NCBI GenBank assembly: GCA_001513105.1
Contig: LFSH01000082.1
Location: 138,545 to 194,312, forward strand
Source: Clostridiales bacterium DTU070
Lineage (GTDB): Bacteria > Bacillota > Clostridia > DSM-8532
Length of the DNA: 55,768 bases
Direction: 5' to 3'
A model generated the notes under the pieces. It did no database searches, was not told where the DNA came from, and saw only the letters and a list, made by a program, of their open reading frames with translations. The translations under genes and the position numbers were made by a program. Within the stretch, counting starts at the first letter, position 1; each line of letters opens with the position of its first letter. Of the stretch, positions 16,473-27,059 are shown piece by piece.

Positions 16473-17296
16473 CCAGGTTAATGAAATATGAAATAAAAGC
16501 CACTGCACGCTGGTTTTTGCCGCTGTATGCAACAATGCTGATTATTGCATTAATAAACAGGTTTACACTGTATAGTCCGTTCATGGTAACTGAATATACA
16601 TTCACAAATCCGCCGGCTGATAACTCCGCTGCGTTTCCGTCCGGCTCTTTCCAATTGGCTGTAAAAGGCACTGTATCGTCGTTCTTAATGGCGATATATG
16701 TGATGATGTTTATCGGAATATTTGCTGTTACCCTGATTATAGTAATACAAAGGTTCTATAAAAGCCTTTTGGGCAGCGAAGGATATCTCATGTTCACCCT
16801 TCCTGTCGAGGCATGGCAGCATGTACTTAACAAACTGATTGTCTCCATGATCTGGTGTTTCCTGAGTTTAATGGTTGTATTCGGTTCATTATGTATCCTT
16901 GTACCGAAAGAGGAACTTGCCATACTCGCAAGTGATTTAAAATCAATCGCAGACAGCTTGGGTACGGTTGCCGTCGTTAAAATTGCCATTGGATCCGTCC
17001 TGGGATTCGCGTCCAGTATACTGCAGATATATACGGCAATATCCCTCGGCCAGTTGTTCAACAAGCATAAACTGCTGATTTCCTTCGGCATGTATATTGG
17101 TATCAGCTCAGTCCTTCAGTTTGTATCATCGTTGATTATAGTTATTTTCACCGGACTGACGTACAGACCGGGCATCAGCGCTGAACTTCAAATCAGTCGT
17201 ACACTGAATCCAATGCTGTTCATAGCTGTTGTCTCTGCTGCGGGGTTTTTCATCCTGACAAGTTATCTTCTGAAAAGGAAGCTGAACCTTGAATAG
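16466..17296 (+). CDS. ABC transporter permease of the GntR operon
   Basis: A 276-residue integral membrane protein with about six hydrophobic spans (around residues 17-38, 70-95, 115-140, 165-195, 205-235, 245-268). The N-terminus MLARLMKYEIKATARWFLPL is typical of ABC-2-type permeases with a cytoplasmic amphipathic helix. A large extracellular loop separates the first two spans. The substrate is unknown. It is co-translated with the ATPase gene. No third gene of the Bacillus ytrGABCDEF set is present. Confidence 0.85.
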   Translation: MLARLMKYEIKATARWFLPLYATMLIIALINRFTLYSPFMVTEYTFTNPPADNSAAFPSGSFQLAVKGTVSSFLMAIYVMMFIGIFAVTLIIVIQRFYKSLLGSEGYLMFTLPVEAWQHVLNKLIVSMIWCFLSLMVVFGSLCILVPKEELAILASDLKSIADSLGTVAVVKIAIGSVLGFASSILQIYTAISLGQLFNKHKLLISFGMYIGISSVLQFVSSLIIVIFTGLTYRPGISAELQISRTLNPMLFIAVVSAAGFFILTSYLLKRKLNLE

Positions 17297-17401
17297 GTTC
17301 GGTTTCAGAAATACATAACTTTTTACGCATATATAAATCCATACTGACAACCATCCTCAGGGGAGTGATGCCAGCGGGAAAAATATAATGCATTTCGGGC
17401 G

Positions 17402-17441
17402 ACTGCCGGAATCACCTCATCAATAATCTGCCGGCAGTTTT
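17402..17441 (+). terminator. Possible terminator after the GntR-ABC operon
   Basis: ACTGCCGG (17402-17409) can pair with CCGGCAGT (17431-17438), followed by TTTG. The loop is long (21 bases) and the right arm is itself part of a CTGCCGGCAG palindrome, so the true fold is uncertain. Confidence 0.35.
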
Positions 17442-17501
17442 GCCTGCAATACGGCATGAAACCGGTGCTGAACAATCATGAAAATGGTGGAGGTAAGTAT
17501 C

Positions 17502-18140
17502 ATGGAACTGATTATTTCTTCTGTTTCAAAAATCATTAATAATATGACCCTGTTTTTGCCCGTTCCTTTTTTGTGGTGGCTGATCCGCCACCGGAAAGAG
17601 GAATCCTTTTTCAGGTGGATAGGCCTGTATAAGCCTTCAGTTACAGTGCATTGGCATGTTGCATTAATTTGCGGGCTTGTTTTTGTTCTTCCCTTCATAT
17701 TTGACTTTACGGTATTTTTGCCGTCTTCGGACATTGAAGTAATTGAGCAAAGCGAGGCATTCGCAGGCAATGCATATGCCGGGCTTGCATGGGCAGCGGT
17801 TATTCCGGCCTTTATCGAAAACTTATTTGCAAACGGATTATGCGAGGAACTGTTTTTCCGCGGATTTTTAGGAAAGCGGCTGATATCAAGAATCGGGGTT
17901 ATCAAGGGTATTACGGTCCAGGCAGCCGTTTTTGCACTGGTACATAACATCCTGTGCCTGCTTGGCGGTGTTGAAGTCAGCCTGTCATACCATATTTACA
18001 TTTTCTTAATGGCAGGTGCCTTCGGATTCATGGCAGGCTACCTGAATGAAAAAATCTTCAACGGCTCTATTATACCCACTATTATTATCCACGGGCTTGG
18101 AAACTTCATTACGACAATGAATATCGCTTTTAACAGGTAA
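17502..18140 (+). CDS. CPBP-family intramembrane metalloprotease (CAAX-like)
   Basis: A 212-residue membrane protein with about six spans. The three CPBP/Abi motifs are complete: CEELFFRGFL (EExxxR, near residue 127), FALVHNIL (FxxxH) and HGLGNF (HxxxN). These residues bind the metal and catalyse cleavage or act in bacteriocin self-immunity. ATG 17502 follows GGAGG by eight bases; an in-frame ATG at 17478 lies upstream of that ribosome site and is rejected. It follows the GntR-ABC operon by 205 bases on the same strand, so it may share the same stress response, but a possible terminator lies between them. Convergent with the lipoprotein gene, 6 bases apart. Confidence 0.88.
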   Translation: MELIISSVSKIINNMTLFLPVPFLWWLIRHRKEESFFRWIGLYKPSVTVHWHVALICGLVFVLPFIFDFTVFLPSSDIEVIEQSEAFAGNAYAGLAWAAVIPAFIENLFANGLCEELFFRGFLGKRLISRIGVIKGITVQAAVFALVHNILCLLGGVEVSLSYHIYIFLMAGAFGFMAGYLNEKIFNGSIIPTIIIHGLGNFITTMNIAFNR

Positions 18141-18146
18141 CAGGCA

Positions 18147-18863
18147 TCATCTAATATTGTCCCTGTACTTTCTTAATTTTTCTTTTAGTGAATCATTCTC
18201 ATCATATCGGGTATTGCCGCCGTATAACCAGGAATACTCCTCTTTCCTGGTTATTTTCCGGTCTTCGGTGCTGTACGCAATGTCTCCCTGTTCCGTACTC
18301 AGCAATAACACGCTTTTGTCAAGATACTCATTAATCCTGTCATGGAAGGATGCCATTTTCTCTATATCAAACTCTTCCACCTGGCCTGTAATGTTGAACC
18401 TGATTTCATCTTCATCGGCTATAATTTCAGTCCCCTGTTCGTCTATTGAAAACAGCCTGTAATTATATGTTCCCCATCCCTGGATCATATACGGATTGTA
18501 TCTCAACAGAAAATCCTTATCGTCAATGGTGCATAAATAAACAGAGTTCCAGCCGGCATGAGCCAGGCCTGCAGGCTCCTTAAGGATGATATTGCCTTCA
18601 TCATCAAGGATTTTCAGTATTGCTTCCTGGGTTTCTTCGATTTTTGATATATCCACCGTTATTTTCTCATCAATGCCGTCATGGGTCAGATCGGCATAGC
18701 CAATAACTATATCACCATGGCCTCCTGTACCGGCTTCAGCATCCTTGCCGGCATTATCCACGGGTACATCCGTGTTATCGTTCAAAACAGTGCATGCCGC
18801 TGTAAAGAAGCATGATATAAGGATCAGCGAAAGAAACCATATGTGCATTTTCCTTTTTTTCAT
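18147..18863 (-). CDS. Lipoprotein of unknown function
   Basis: A 238-residue protein with a basic N-terminus, a hydrophobic signal (about residues 7-22) and a lipobox FTAAC, so Cys24 should be lipidated and the protein held on the outer face of the membrane. After an acidic linker rich in Asp, Gly and Ala, a beta-rich domain begins with DIVIGYADLTHDGIDEKITV, a pattern like the VCBS/FG-GAP-type repeat lipoproteins that report a quantity of the form DLTHDG. The C-terminus is charged. GGGAGGGTGG precedes the ATG. No partner is evident; it is convergent with the CPBP gene. Confidence 0.75.
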   Translation of the reverse strand: MKKRKMHIWFLSLILISCFFTAACTVLNDNTDVPVDNAGKDAEAGTGGHGDIVIGYADLTHDGIDEKITVDISKIEETQEAILKILDDEGNIILKEPAGLAHAGWNSVYLCTIDDKDFLLRYNPYMIQGWGTYNYRLFSIDEQGTEIIADEDEIRFNITGQVEEFDIEKMASFHDRINEYLDKSVLLLSTEQGDIAYSTEDRKITRKEEYSWLYGGNTRYDENDSLKEKLRKYRDNIR

Positions 18864-18918
18864 AAAACCACCCTCCCTGGTTTATCAAAGACAAACCGCA
18901 GGGCGAACCCTGTGAAAA

Positions 18919-19581
18919 TTACCCAAGAATATTGCATATGAAACTGTAATTAATCTTACTCATGTCATCCACCACTGCATCAGCCTTCGACAGATCCTGG
19001 TTCCCTGAACCGGGATTTAAAAAGCCGACGCATTTAATACCTGCAGCAAATGCCGCTTCAACCCCCGCTGCCGAATCCTCTATAACAACGCATTCATTCA
19101 GTTCAACACCCAAAAGGCTTGCCGCCCTGATAAAAATGTCCGGGGCGGGTTTGCTTCTCTCCAGTTCCTCGCCGCTGACAATAATCCTGAAGTACTGCTC
19201 CAGGCGGAGTTTTCTGATTACAGCCTCTATAAATTCCATTGGTGATGAAGAGGCAATTGCAATTGAAACGTTGTGCGATGCCAGATCCTGCAGCAGTTCC
19301 CTGACTCCGCTTATCGCATCCATTTCGGATTCGTCCAGTGCCTCAAGCGAAAGTTTCAGCCTGAACTCCAGCAATTCATCGATGCTCTGGCTCAAACCCA
19401 TTTTTTTCTTTATATCGGCATACATCTCAGGGTTTGCCACACCGGCATACCGGCTTAAAAAATTGTCATCGACATCTATACCAAACCTGCCCAGCACTTT
19501 TTTATCCACACTGAAGTGCAGCGGCTCGCTGTTGATTAAAACCCCGTCCATGTCGAAAATAACAGCTTTAAGCATTTTCAT
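18919..19581 (-). CDS. HAD-superfamily hydrolase, beta-phosphoglucomutase/GPP-like
   Basis: About 220 residues. Motif I is VIFDMDGVLINSEPLH (nucleophile and acid/base Asp pair DxD), motif II is IAIASSSP, motif III is the Lys in ERSKPAPDIF, and motif IV is VVIEDSAAGVEAA. The helical cap sits between residues 15 and 85. This is the subclass I HAD group holding beta-phosphoglucomutase, phosphatases of sugar phosphates and similar enzymes. The substrate cannot be assigned from sequence, though DGVLINSEPLH is typical of that group. GGAGGA stands just before the ATG at 19581; the ATG at 19575 is also possible. Confidence 0.88.
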   Translation of the reverse strand: MKMLKAVIFDMDGVLINSEPLHFSVDKKVLGRFGIDVDDNFLSRYAGVANPEMYADIKKKMGLSQSIDELLEFRLKLSLEALDESEMDAISGVRELLQDLASHNVSIAIASSSPMEFIEAVIRKLRLEQYFRIIVSGEELERSKPAPDIFIRAASLLGVELNECVVIEDSAAGVEAAFAAGIKCVGFLNPGSGNQDLSKADAVVDDMSKINYSFICNILG

Positions 19582-19646
19582 CCGTCCTCCGGTTTTTTTG
19601 TACAATATTTAAACTACACCTAAAAAGCCCTGAAAACATAATCTCA

Positions 19647-20870
19647 TCACTTTGCTGCATTCTCGGCTATTTTCACAATTACTTCAGCAGCCTTCTTCAT
19701 CGAGTTTATTGATACAAATTCAAATTTACCGTGAAAGTTCTGCCCCCCTGTGAATATATTCGGTGTCGGAAGTCCCATGTATGAAAGCCTTGCTCCGTCC
19801 GTTCCTCCCCTGATCGGGGTGACAAGGGGTTTAACCCCGACCTGTTCCATCGCCTCTTTCGCCAGCTCGATTATATGCATCACGGGCTCTATCTTTTCCC
19901 GCATATTATAATACTGATCCTTCTGTTCAAGAACAACGGTACCCTCACCGTATTTAAAATTCAGAAACTCGGTTATTCTTTCCATAAGCGTTTTTCTTTC
20001 GCTGAACCTTTCCCTGTCATGGTCACGGATGATATAGTTCAGAACCGTCCTTTCAACCGAGCCTTCGATGGAGTTCAGGTGGAAAAATCCTTCATAGTTC
20101 TCGGTATGCGAAGGCGTTTCGGCCTGCGGAAGCATCGCATTCAGTTCCATCGCAATCAGTATTGAGTTCTTCATCTTGTTTTTTGAGCTTCCCGGGTGCA
20201 CATTGACCCCGTTTATTGTAATTTTCGCATACGCAGCGTTAAAATTCTCATACTCAAGCTGACCTTCAACCGAGCCGTCAACCGTATATGCGAAATCGGC
20301 TCCGAACTTTTCTATGTTGAAACGGTCTGCGCCCCTGCCTATCTCTTCATCAGGAGTGAAAGCAATTTTAATCGTTCCGTGCTTTATCTCCGGATGCTGT
20401 ACCAGGTATTCGCAGGCTGTGACTATTGCAGCTATTCCTGCCTTATCGTCGGCACCAAGGAGCGTGGTTCCATCGGTAACTATAATATCATGCCCCTTTG
20501 CCATGAGCATGTGTGGAAAAGTGCCAACCTGCATGATTATATTCTTTTCCTCGTTAAGCACTATATCATTACCATCGTAGTTTTCAATAATCCGGGGTTT
20601 TACATTCGTACCGGTCATGTCCGGGCTTGTATCCATATGGGCTATGAAACCAATTACAGGTACTTTCCTGTAAGTATTTCCCTGAAGGGTTGCATATACA
20701 TAGCCGTTTTCGTCAATTTCAGCATCCTTAAGACCGACTTCACGAAGTTCCTCAACCAGGTATTTACCGAACTCGTACTGATTCTGCGTACTGGGACAGG
20801 AATCGGAATTCTCGTCAGACTGCGTATCAAAAGAGACATACTTTAAAAACCTTTTTACCAAACCGTCCAT
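19647..20870 (-). CDS. pepT: Peptidase T (tripeptide aminopeptidase)
   Basis: A 407-residue M20B metallopeptidase, the normal PepT length. Zinc and catalytic residues are seen in [11 protein letters not shown] (His, Asp), [12 protein letters not shown] (bridging Asp), [12 protein letters not shown] (Glu-Glu) and TVDGS (Asp), and near the end [19 protein letters not shown] with the last His in NFHGKFE. It removes N-terminal residues from tripeptides in the cytoplasm. The start at 20870 follows GGGAGGTTGG; the longer frame to 20930 has no ribosome site. It stands alone between the HAD gene and the ATPase operon terminator. Confidence 0.94.
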   Translation of the reverse strand: MDGLVKRFLKYVSFDTQSDENSDSCPSTQNQYEFGKYLVEELREVGLKDAEIDENGYVYATLQGNTYRKVPVIGFIAHMDTSPDMTGTNVKPRIIENYDGNDIVLNEEKNIIMQVGTFPHMLMAKGHDIIVTDGTTLLGADDKAGIAAIVTACEYLVQHPEIKHGTIKIAFTPDEEIGRGADRFNIEKFGADFAYTVDGSVEGQLEYENFNAAYAKITINGVNVHPGSSKNKMKNSILIAMELNAMLPQAETPSHTENYEGFFHLNSIEGSVERTVLNYIIRDHDRERFSERKTLMERITEFLNFKYGEGTVVLEQKDQYYNMREKIEPVMHIIELAKEAMEQVGVKPLVTPIRGGTDGARLSYMGLPTPNIFTGGQNFHGKFEFVSINSMKKAAEVIVKIAENAAK

Positions 20871-21171
20871 AGCCAACCTCCCACGGAATACAGTATACCC
20901 TGTTTTCCTGCCTGATTTGCATGTTTTCACCGATTCAGATTTTTACTGACCTGCTAAATACGATAATAGCAGACATTGGGCAACACTTCAACAATAAACA
21001 GGATACAGCCGTTCCTCCTTTGAGGTTTAAGAAGTTATTTACTGCCGATTCTTATATTTTTCCGATTTCTTAAAGCCTATGTTTGAAAGCTGCATGAACG
21101 CAAATAAAAAGGGCAACTCTACCGGTTGCCCCATATAAATCATATACTGTCTTTTCCACTGTGCTTGCCGG
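20871..21171. other. Gene-free stretch between pepT and the V-ATPase operon
   Basis: About 300 bases. It holds the ATPase operon terminator (21102-21131) and the upstream region of pepT, where TATACT (minus strand, 20892-20897) is a possible -10 box without a good -35. Nothing else is visible. Confidence 0.6.
21102..21131 (-). terminator. Terminator of the V-ATPase operon
   Basis: On the minus strand GGGCAAC (21125-21131), 7-base loop and GTTGCCC (21111-21117), followed by TTTTTATTT. It lies 40 bases beyond the ntpD stop. Confidence 0.88.
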
Positions 21172-21831
21172 CTATTTGCTTCTGCCGTATCCGTGAGCCT
21201 GTTCCAGCATCATGTCTTTAACCTTCATAAGCCGTGTAAGGTTTGAGCGCTCATTTTCCTCAAGTTTCATCACAATATATTTTATTGTTTCTTCAAGGTT
21301 TGGTATCAGAACATATTCCAGCGCATTAACGCGGCGCCTGGTTTTCTCTATTTCATCGGCAAGAAGCTGTGCACTCTTTTCAATCTCGGCCAGCTTCAGA
21401 AGTTTGGGCGTTAACTCCGACAGGGTTGAAATTGCATCGTCGAGTTCTGCCGTGGTGTTTGCAAAACCATAGGGATAAATATCACCCTCGGTGCCTGTTT
21501 CGGTTGTGAACTCAAGCACCGGAACATCAACGCTCATTATATTCCGGGTATAGGTTTTAAGGCTTACCTCAACCTTTGGAAACATCAGGGCTTCCTCAAC
21601 AATCTCGGAACTCATCACGGCCCTTGCCATGACAAAGCGGGAATGGACAACCTTGAGTTTCTCTTCCACTTCCTCGCGCAAAACCTTGTTTTCGCGCACT
21701 ATTTCAAGAAACTTCTTCATCAGCTCATCCCGTTTGTCCTTCAGCAGCTTATGGCCTCTTCTGGCCATCTGAAGCCTTTTCTTAAGCCCGGTTAAAACCA
21801 TCCGGGTGGGGTTTACGTTCAATCTTGCCAT
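21172..21831 (-). CDS. ntpD: V-type ATPase subunit D (central rotor)
   Basis: A 219-residue, mostly coiled-coil protein starting with the conserved [20 protein letters not shown], which is typical of V/A-type subunit D. Long N- and C-terminal helices form the central rotor shaft inside the A3B3 head, with the middle part a beta-hairpin. AAGGAGATTG precedes the ATG. It is the last gene of the nine-gene operon, 51 bases after ntpB, and is followed by the operon terminator. Confidence 0.95.
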   Translation of the reverse strand: MARLNVNPTRMVLTGLKKRLQMARRGHKLLKDKRDELMKKFLEIVRENKVLREEVEEKLKVVHSRFVMARAVMSSEIVEEALMFPKVEVSLKTYTRNIMSVDVPVLEFTTETGTEGDIYPYGFANTTAELDDAISTLSELTPKLLKLAEIEKSAQLLADEIEKTRRRVNALEYVLIPNLEETIKYIVMKLEENERSNLTRLMKVKDMMLEQAHGYGRSK

Positions 21832-21882
21832 GAAACAATCTCCTTGCCGTCTGAATATTTTAACCGCAATATCAGGTTACTT

Positions 21883-23253
21883 TCAGCGAGGCATATACTT
21901 GTCGATGTACTTCTGGTCGATACGTTTCAGCTCACTTACAGGCAGTATGGACAAAAGTTTCCAGCCTATACTCAGTGTGGTCTCTATGTCCCGGTCTGTG
22001 TCAAACCCCTGAGAGACGTATTCTGCTTCGAACGCATCGGCAAATTTTGCATACATCCTGTCGATATCGGTCAGTGCGGCATCACCCAATATTATAGCCA
22101 GTTCCTTGGCCTCTTTCCCGCGGGCGTACGCCGCAAAAAGCTGGTTCATTGTATTCGCATGATCCTCACGGGTTTTTCCCTTGCCTATACCCTTATCCTT
22201 AAGTCTCGACAGTGACGGCAGTACGTCAATAGGAGGTGTAATTCCCTTTTTATGCAGTTCACGGCTCAGGATAATCTGCCCTTCGGTAATATATCCCGTC
22301 AGGTCGGGAATAGGATGGGTCTTGTCATCCTCGGGCATTGTAAGAATGGGGATTAATGTGATACTGCCTTCAAAGCCTCTTTTCCTTCCGGCACGTTCGT
22401 ATAACGTTGCAAGGTCGGTGTACAGGTAGCCGGGATAACCGCGTCGCCCCGGCACTTCCTTCCGGGCTGCCGAAACCTCGCGGAGTGCATCGGCATAGTT
22501 CGTTATATCGGTAATTATAACCAGAACGTGCATATCCTTTTCAAAAGCAAGGTATTCTGCCGCGGTCAGCGCCATTCTTGGCGTGGCGATTCGCTCTACG
22601 GCAGGGTCGTTCGCAAGGTTCATGAAAAGAACCGCCCGGTCTATAGCACCCGTCTTTTTAAAATCCGTTATAAAGAAATCAGCCTCTTCAAAGGTTATAC
22701 CAACGGCACAGAAAACAACGGCAAACTTGCTGTCGGTTCCAAGCACTTTTGCCTGGCGGGCTATCTGGGCTGCCAACTGGGCATGGGGAAGACCCGAACC
22801 GGAGAATATCGGCAGTTTCTGCCCGCGCACAAGAGTATTCAGGCCGTCTATTGCTGAAATACCCGTTTGAATGAATTCTGACGGGTAATCCCGTGCGGCG
22901 GGATTTATCGGAACGCCGTTGATATCCAGCCTTTTATCGGGAATTATTTCAGGGCCGCCGTCAATCGGCTTTCCAAGGCCGTCAAAAACGCGGCCCAGCA
23001 TATCCATTGAAACTGCAAGCTCAAGACCCCGGCCCAAAAAACGCACCTTGCTGTTGGACAGGTTTATTCCAACCGAGCTTTCAAACAACTGAACCAGCGC
23101 ATTGGAACCATCAACCTCAAGCACCTTGCAGCGCCGTATTTCACCGTTTGCCAATTCGATTTCACCCAGTTCGTTATAAGTAACTCCTTCAACATCCTGC
23201 ACCAGCATCAAGGGTCCGGCTACTTCGTAAATGGAACGGTATTCCTTAAGCAT
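21883..23253 (-). CDS. ntpB: V-type ATPase subunit B (non-catalytic)
   Basis: A 456-residue subunit with the conserved beginning ([20 protein letters not shown]), the region GLPIDGGPE-like at [10 protein letters not shown] and the lost P-loop expected in B, with [19 protein letters not shown] in its place. The arginine-finger region is near [13 protein letters not shown]. It alternates with catalytic A subunits in the head. Its ATG is two bases after the ntpA stop, with GGAAGGTG inside the end of ntpA. Confidence 0.96.
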   Translation of the reverse strand: MLKEYRSIYEVAGPLMLVQDVEGVTYNELGEIELANGEIRRCKVLEVDGSNALVQLFESSVGINLSNSKVRFLGRGLELAVSMDMLGRVFDGLGKPIDGGPEIIPDKRLDINGVPINPAARDYPSEFIQTGISAIDGLNTLVRGQKLPIFSGSGLPHAQLAAQIARQAKVLGTDSKFAVVFCAVGITFEEADFFITDFKKTGAIDRAVLFMNLANDPAVERIATPRMALTAAEYLAFEKDMHVLVIITDITNYADALREVSAARKEVPGRRGYPGYLYTDLATLYERAGRKRGFEGSITLIPILTMPEDDKTHPIPDLTGYITEGQIILSRELHKKGITPPIDVLPSLSRLKDKGIGKGKTREDHANTMNQLFAAYARGKEAKELAIILGDAALTDIDRMYAKFADAFEAEYVSQGFDTDRDIETTLSIGWKLLSILPVSELKRIDQKYIDKYMPR

Positions 23254-23255
23254 CT

Positions 23256-25025
23256 TTATTCACCTTCCTTTGCTATCAGTGCATCCATCTGCTCAGCCAG
23301 TTCTTTCTCTATTTTATTAAATTCTTCATCCACCTTGTCTTCACTGATGTACTTTGCACGTCCTATCCGCTCAATAACAGGAAGGCTGAAAAGATTTTTC
23401 AAATCAACTCCCTTTTTAACGGCGTCCTGAGACATGTGGTAGTACGTCAGGATAAGTTTCAGCATCCTGAACTGTTTGTGCAGCGCAGCATAAGTATCAA
23501 TTTCATGGAAAGCGTCCTGGTGCAGATAGTCTTCGCGAATGGAACGGGCTGCTTCGAGAGTTACCCTGTCTTTCGGCGACAGGGCATCTATGCCGACAAG
23601 CCTTACGATTTCCTCAAGTTCGGCTTCCTCCTGGAGAATTCTCATCATTTCAGCCCTGTACCTGTTGAAATCTCTTGATATATTCTTTTCATACCAGCTT
23701 TCCATGCGATCGGTGTAAAGCGAGTAGCTGATAAGCCAGTTTATAGCCGGGAAATGCCGCCTGTAGGCAAGATTCGAATCAAGACCCCAGAACACTTTTA
23801 CTATACGAAGTGTAGCCTGGGTTACAGGTTCTGACAGGTCGCCGCCCGGAGGTGATACGGCACCTATGGCCGAAACCGAACCGATTCGTCCTTCTTTTCC
23901 GAGGGTTACAACCTTGCCGGCACGCTCGTAGAACTGTGCAAGCCGCGATGACAGGTATGCCGGATAACCCTCTTCACCCGGCATTTCTTCGAGACGTCCC
24001 GACATCTCACGCAGCGCCTCCGCCCAGCGTGATGTTGAGTCGGCCATTAATGCCACCGAGTATCCCATATCCCTGAAATACTCTGCAATTGTTATCCCTG
24101 TATATATCGAAGCCTCACGCGCTGCAACAGGCATATCCGATGTATTCGCAATCAATACCGTTCTCTTCATCAGCGATTTGCCTGTTCTCGGATCCTTAAG
24201 CTCAGGGAATTCCATCAAAACATCGGTCATCTCATTTCCGCGTTCGCCGCAGCCGATGTAAACAACCAGATCAGCATCGGCCCATTTTGCCAGCTGATGC
24301 TGCACAACGGTCTTCCCGCTTCCAAAGGGCCCGGGAATTGCAGCAACACCGCCCTTTGCAATCGGGAACAGCGTATCAATTATCCTCTGTCCTGTAATCA
24401 TGGGCTCGTTGGGTGCAAGTTTTTCACGGTAGGGCCTTTCTTTCCGCACCGGCCATTTTTGCATCAATGTAATGTTTTTAATTTCGCCGTTAACGGTTTT
24501 AACCGAAGCCACGGTTTCTTCAACCGTAAATTCCCCCTCTTTTATGTCTGTAATTGTACCTTCGGTTCCAAAGGGTACCATAATCCGGTGCTCAAAAACC
24601 TCATTCTCCTGGACCGTACCGATAATATCACCGGCAGCAACCTTGTCTCCCTTTGCGAGGACAGGCTTGAAAGCCCACTTTTTGCTGCGGTCAAGGGCAT
24701 TTATGTTAATGCCGCGGGTAATGTTGCTTCCTACCATTTGGCGCATGTCTTCCAATGGCCTCTGGATACCGTCGAATATATTTTCCAAAAGACCGGGGCC
24801 AAGCTCAACGCTTAAGGGGTGTCCCGTTGATACAACAGGTCCTCCGGGACCGAGTCCCGAAGTTTCCTCGTAAACCTGTATTGACGCCCTGTCATCGTGC
24901 ATTTCAAGTATCTCGCCTATCAGTTCATGTTCGCTGACCCGTACAACGTCGAACATATTGGCGTCCTTCATACCTTCTGCAATGACCAGTGGACCCGATA
25001 CCTTTACTATTCTTCCCTGGCTCAA
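23256..25025 (-). CDS. ntpA: V-type ATPase subunit A (catalytic)
   Basis: The catalytic head subunit, 589 residues, as usual. The P-loop [11 protein letters not shown] stands at about residue 233, the catalytic-glutamate region is [11 protein letters not shown], and the Walker B/DELSD-like region is [20 protein letters not shown]. The bulge region (about 110-190) expected for A subunits is present. The start is a TTG at 25025 behind GAGAGGGA (six-base spacing), giving [14 protein letters not shown]; no in-frame ATG serves there. It couples ATP turnover to ion transport, or the reverse. Confidence 0.96.
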   Translation of the reverse strand: MSQGRIVKVSGPLVIAEGMKDANMFDVVRVSEHELIGEILEMHDDRASIQVYEETSGLGPGGPVVSTGHPLSVELGPGLLENIFDGIQRPLEDMRQMVGSNITRGININALDRSKKWAFKPVLAKGDKVAAGDIIGTVQENEVFEHRIMVPFGTEGTITDIKEGEFTVEETVASVKTVNGEIKNITLMQKWPVRKERPYREKLAPNEPMITGQRIIDTLFPIAKGGVAAIPGPFGSGKTVVQHQLAKWADADLVVYIGCGERGNEMTDVLMEFPELKDPRTGKSLMKRTVLIANTSDMPVAAREASIYTGITIAEYFRDMGYSVALMADSTSRWAEALREMSGRLEEMPGEEGYPAYLSSRLAQFYERAGKVVTLGKEGRIGSVSAIGAVSPPGGDLSEPVTQATLRIVKVFWGLDSNLAYRRHFPAINWLISYSLYTDRMESWYEKNISRDFNRYRAEMMRILQEEAELEEIVRLVGIDALSPKDRVTLEAARSIREDYLHQDAFHEIDTYAALHKQFRMLKLILTYYHMSQDAVKKGVDLKNLFSLPVIERIGRAKYISEDKVDEEFNKIEKELAEQMDALIAKEGE

Positions 25026-25059
25026 ACCATATCCCTCTCTTTCAGTGCCTAATATGGCT

Positions 25060-25377
25060 TTATTCGTTAAAGATGATGTCTGCTCCAACTGCCTTCTCAA
25101 CACATTTTTTCACGCCCTGCATCCCGATACCCAGGCTGCCCTGGATACCCGGAATCGGAATAACAGCCGGAAAACGTCTTTCCCTGTACTGATTTATTTT
25201 TTCTGTAATTTTTTCAGCTGTCTGCTCGGTTATATAGATCACGGCATAATTACTCTCGGCAAGTTCTGCCAGGATTTTCTCGGCCTGTTCCCTGTTTTCA
25301 ACCGGGAAAACCGAGAAACCCAGGGATATAAAACCCAATACCGCGTCCTTCTCTCCTATAACACCAATTTTATACAT
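25060..25377 (-). CDS. ntpG: V-type ATPase subunit F (NtpG)
   Basis: A 105-residue Rossmann-like protein with [16 protein letters not shown] at the start and [14 protein letters not shown] in the middle, both typical of V/A-ATPase subunit F. It binds the rotor subunit D and regulates ATP hydrolysis. Its ATG overlaps the end of ntpC by eight bases, and ntpA begins 34 bases after its stop. Confidence 0.93.
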   Translation of the reverse strand: MYKIGVIGEKDAVLGFISLGFSVFPVENREQAEKILAELAESNYAVIYITEQTAEKITEKINQYRERRFPAVIPIPGIQGSLGIGMQGVKKCVEKAVGADIIFNE

Positions 25378-26377
25378 AAATCATGCGCAACCTTTCACGG
25401 ATTATTTGGCTGGACAACCCGTTAATCTTGCCTGTGAGTATAATCCTTACATTTTTTATTTCAGCCTCTTTTGCAAAAAGAAAGGCTATAACAGGTTCAA
25501 TTCCGATTGTAACAAGTTTTGCCCTGTGCATATATTTCATAATATAATCATCAAAGGCTTTCTCTAAGGCCTGGATACTTGCATTTTCTTTCATTTTCAG
25601 GCCATTCAGCAGTTCAGCCCCGAATTCGGTTTTATTCAGGCCGTTTATAAAATCACCGACCGGTTTGTCGGAATTGCTGAAATACAGGTTCTTGTCGATT
25701 TTCCCACCGTTCAGCAGAATCTTTTGTATGAAGGCCAGTGACTTTTTAAGAGTCCGCGCCCTGACAAACATTTTTATGTTCGTAGTATCCACAATGATGT
25801 CAGCCAGCTCGTTGACAAACGAATTCCTGATATCTTTCAGATCATTATAAAACTGCCGGTACGATGCCCTGTCGAGAATCAAATCTATGGCCTGGGGATC
25901 CCGCGTTCTTGAAAATACGTCGTATACTTCAAGAACAGCCTCGCGCATAACCGGAGAAAGCACCTCATAATCACGTTCCCGGATAATCCGCACTGTTTCG
26001 GAAGCAGAGAATACTCCTGTTTCAACGAGAATAGGCGGTACATCCTGGTTTGACAGTTCAGCCTTCAGAAGAACCTTCACATTGAAATAGTCATACCTTC
26101 TTTTGAAGGCTTCCACCACCTGCGAATCAGGCGCTATTTCGGACAACAGGGCATAGGTTTTCTTCATCTCATCGGCCAGAAGAGCCTCAAAGGCATAAAC
26201 ATTTTTTATGCTCTCGGTGCCCAGGCCGTATTCCGCTTCGGCCAGTACTTTATATGCTTCTTCAGCGCTCTGCGCCTCCAGCATCCTGTCAAACCTGCTT
26301 TTATCCAGAAGTTTTATTTCCCTTGCCCTTATTCTGCCAGCGGCATAGGCGTAATTATCCTGGTTGATCTTTACCAT
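25370..26377 (-). CDS. ntpC: V-type ATPase subunit C (NtpC, rotor socket)
   Basis: An all-helical protein of 335 residues matching V/A-type subunit C/AC39: N-terminal YAYAAGRIRAREIKLLDKSR, a repeated three-fold helical arrangement and the ending [10 protein letters not shown]. It sits on the K-ring as the socket for the D-F rotor. ATG 26377 follows GAGGG by five bases; the ATG at 26389 lacks a ribosome site. It follows ntpE by 26 bases and overlaps ntpG. Confidence 0.93.
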   Translation of the reverse strand: MVKINQDNYAYAAGRIRAREIKLLDKSRFDRMLEAQSAEEAYKVLAEAEYGLGTESIKNVYAFEALLADEMKKTYALLSEIAPDSQVVEAFKRRYDYFNVKVLLKAELSNQDVPPILVETGVFSASETVRIIRERDYEVLSPVMREAVLEVYDVFSRTRDPQAIDLILDRASYRQFYNDLKDIRNSFVNELADIIVDTTNIKMFVRARTLKKSLAFIQKILLNGGKIDKNLYFSNSDKPVGDFINGLNKTEFGAELLNGLKMKENASIQALEKAFDDYIMKYMHRAKLVTIGIEPVIAFLFAKEAEIKNVRIILTGKINGLSSQIIRERLRMIYV

Positions 26378-26403
26378 TGTATCCCTCATTTATTTGACGG
26401 CTT

Positions 26404-27003
26404 TTATGAAAACAGTATTTTTACAACATCATTTTCAAGCCTGGACCTCATAATCTCAATTATGACTTCAAAGGTACTGTTTATCTCCATTTCTTTGTAT
26501 CTTAAAACGAAACCGCCTGCTGCTTTTATGCTGTCCTGCGACAATGTAATCTTCCCGCTTTTTCCTGCCGAGGAGAGCCGTTTGTTTATGTTTTTGATAA
26601 AGTCCTTACCAACTCTCTTTTTGTCCTTCTCGGACAAAAGGATTTCTCCGTCTTCGTTTTTAGCTGCATCAACAACCATATCCTCAAGCAGTTTCTGATA
26701 ATCCTTGTCAGGAAGACTGCATAATTTATCCATGGCACGGGAAAAAGCCGATTCCACCACATCCTGCCTGGCACTGAGAGTTGCCTTCCTCCCTTCAAGA
26801 GTTGCCTCGGAAAGCATCCTGCGGTAAACTTCCATGCCTTCAGCTTCAGCTTTTTTAAGTATTTCAGCCCTTTTCTGCTCAGCTTCCTTCAAAGCATTAT
26901 TCATAATCTCCCGTGCTTCAGCCCTGGCCTGTTCAAGTATCTGACCTGACCTTGCCTCTGCATCCTCTATAATTTTGGCTTTTATTCTTTCTGTTCCTGA
27001 CAT
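26404..27003 (-). CDS. ntpE: V-type ATPase subunit E (peripheral stalk)
   Basis: A 199-residue protein: a long N-terminal coiled coil (about residues 1-110, rich in Glu, Ala and Lys) and a globular C-terminal domain (about 115-199) with the GGFVLRYKEMEINSTF segment that binds the head. With NtpF it forms the peripheral stalks that hold the head still. AGGAGCG precedes the ATG. It is 56 bases after ntpK. Confidence 0.92.
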   Translation of the reverse strand: MSGTERIKAKIIEDAEARSGQILEQARAEAREIMNNALKEAEQKRAEILKKAEAEGMEVYRRMLSEATLEGRKATLSARQDVVESAFSRAMDKLCSLPDKDYQKLLEDMVVDAAKNEDGEILLSEKDKKRVGKDFIKNINKRLSSAGKSGKITLSQDSIKAAGGFVLRYKEMEINSTFEVIIEIMRSRLENDVVKILFS

Positions 27004-27059
27004 TTGGAACGCTCCTTTGTTATACTCCGCGTTTTAACAATTTCTCATTATATTTGATA

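Noticed and set aside
17478..17501. Upstream ATG of the CPBP gene
   Set aside because: The ribosome site GGAGG lies downstream of this ATG and upstream of the ATG at 17502, so the latter is the start.
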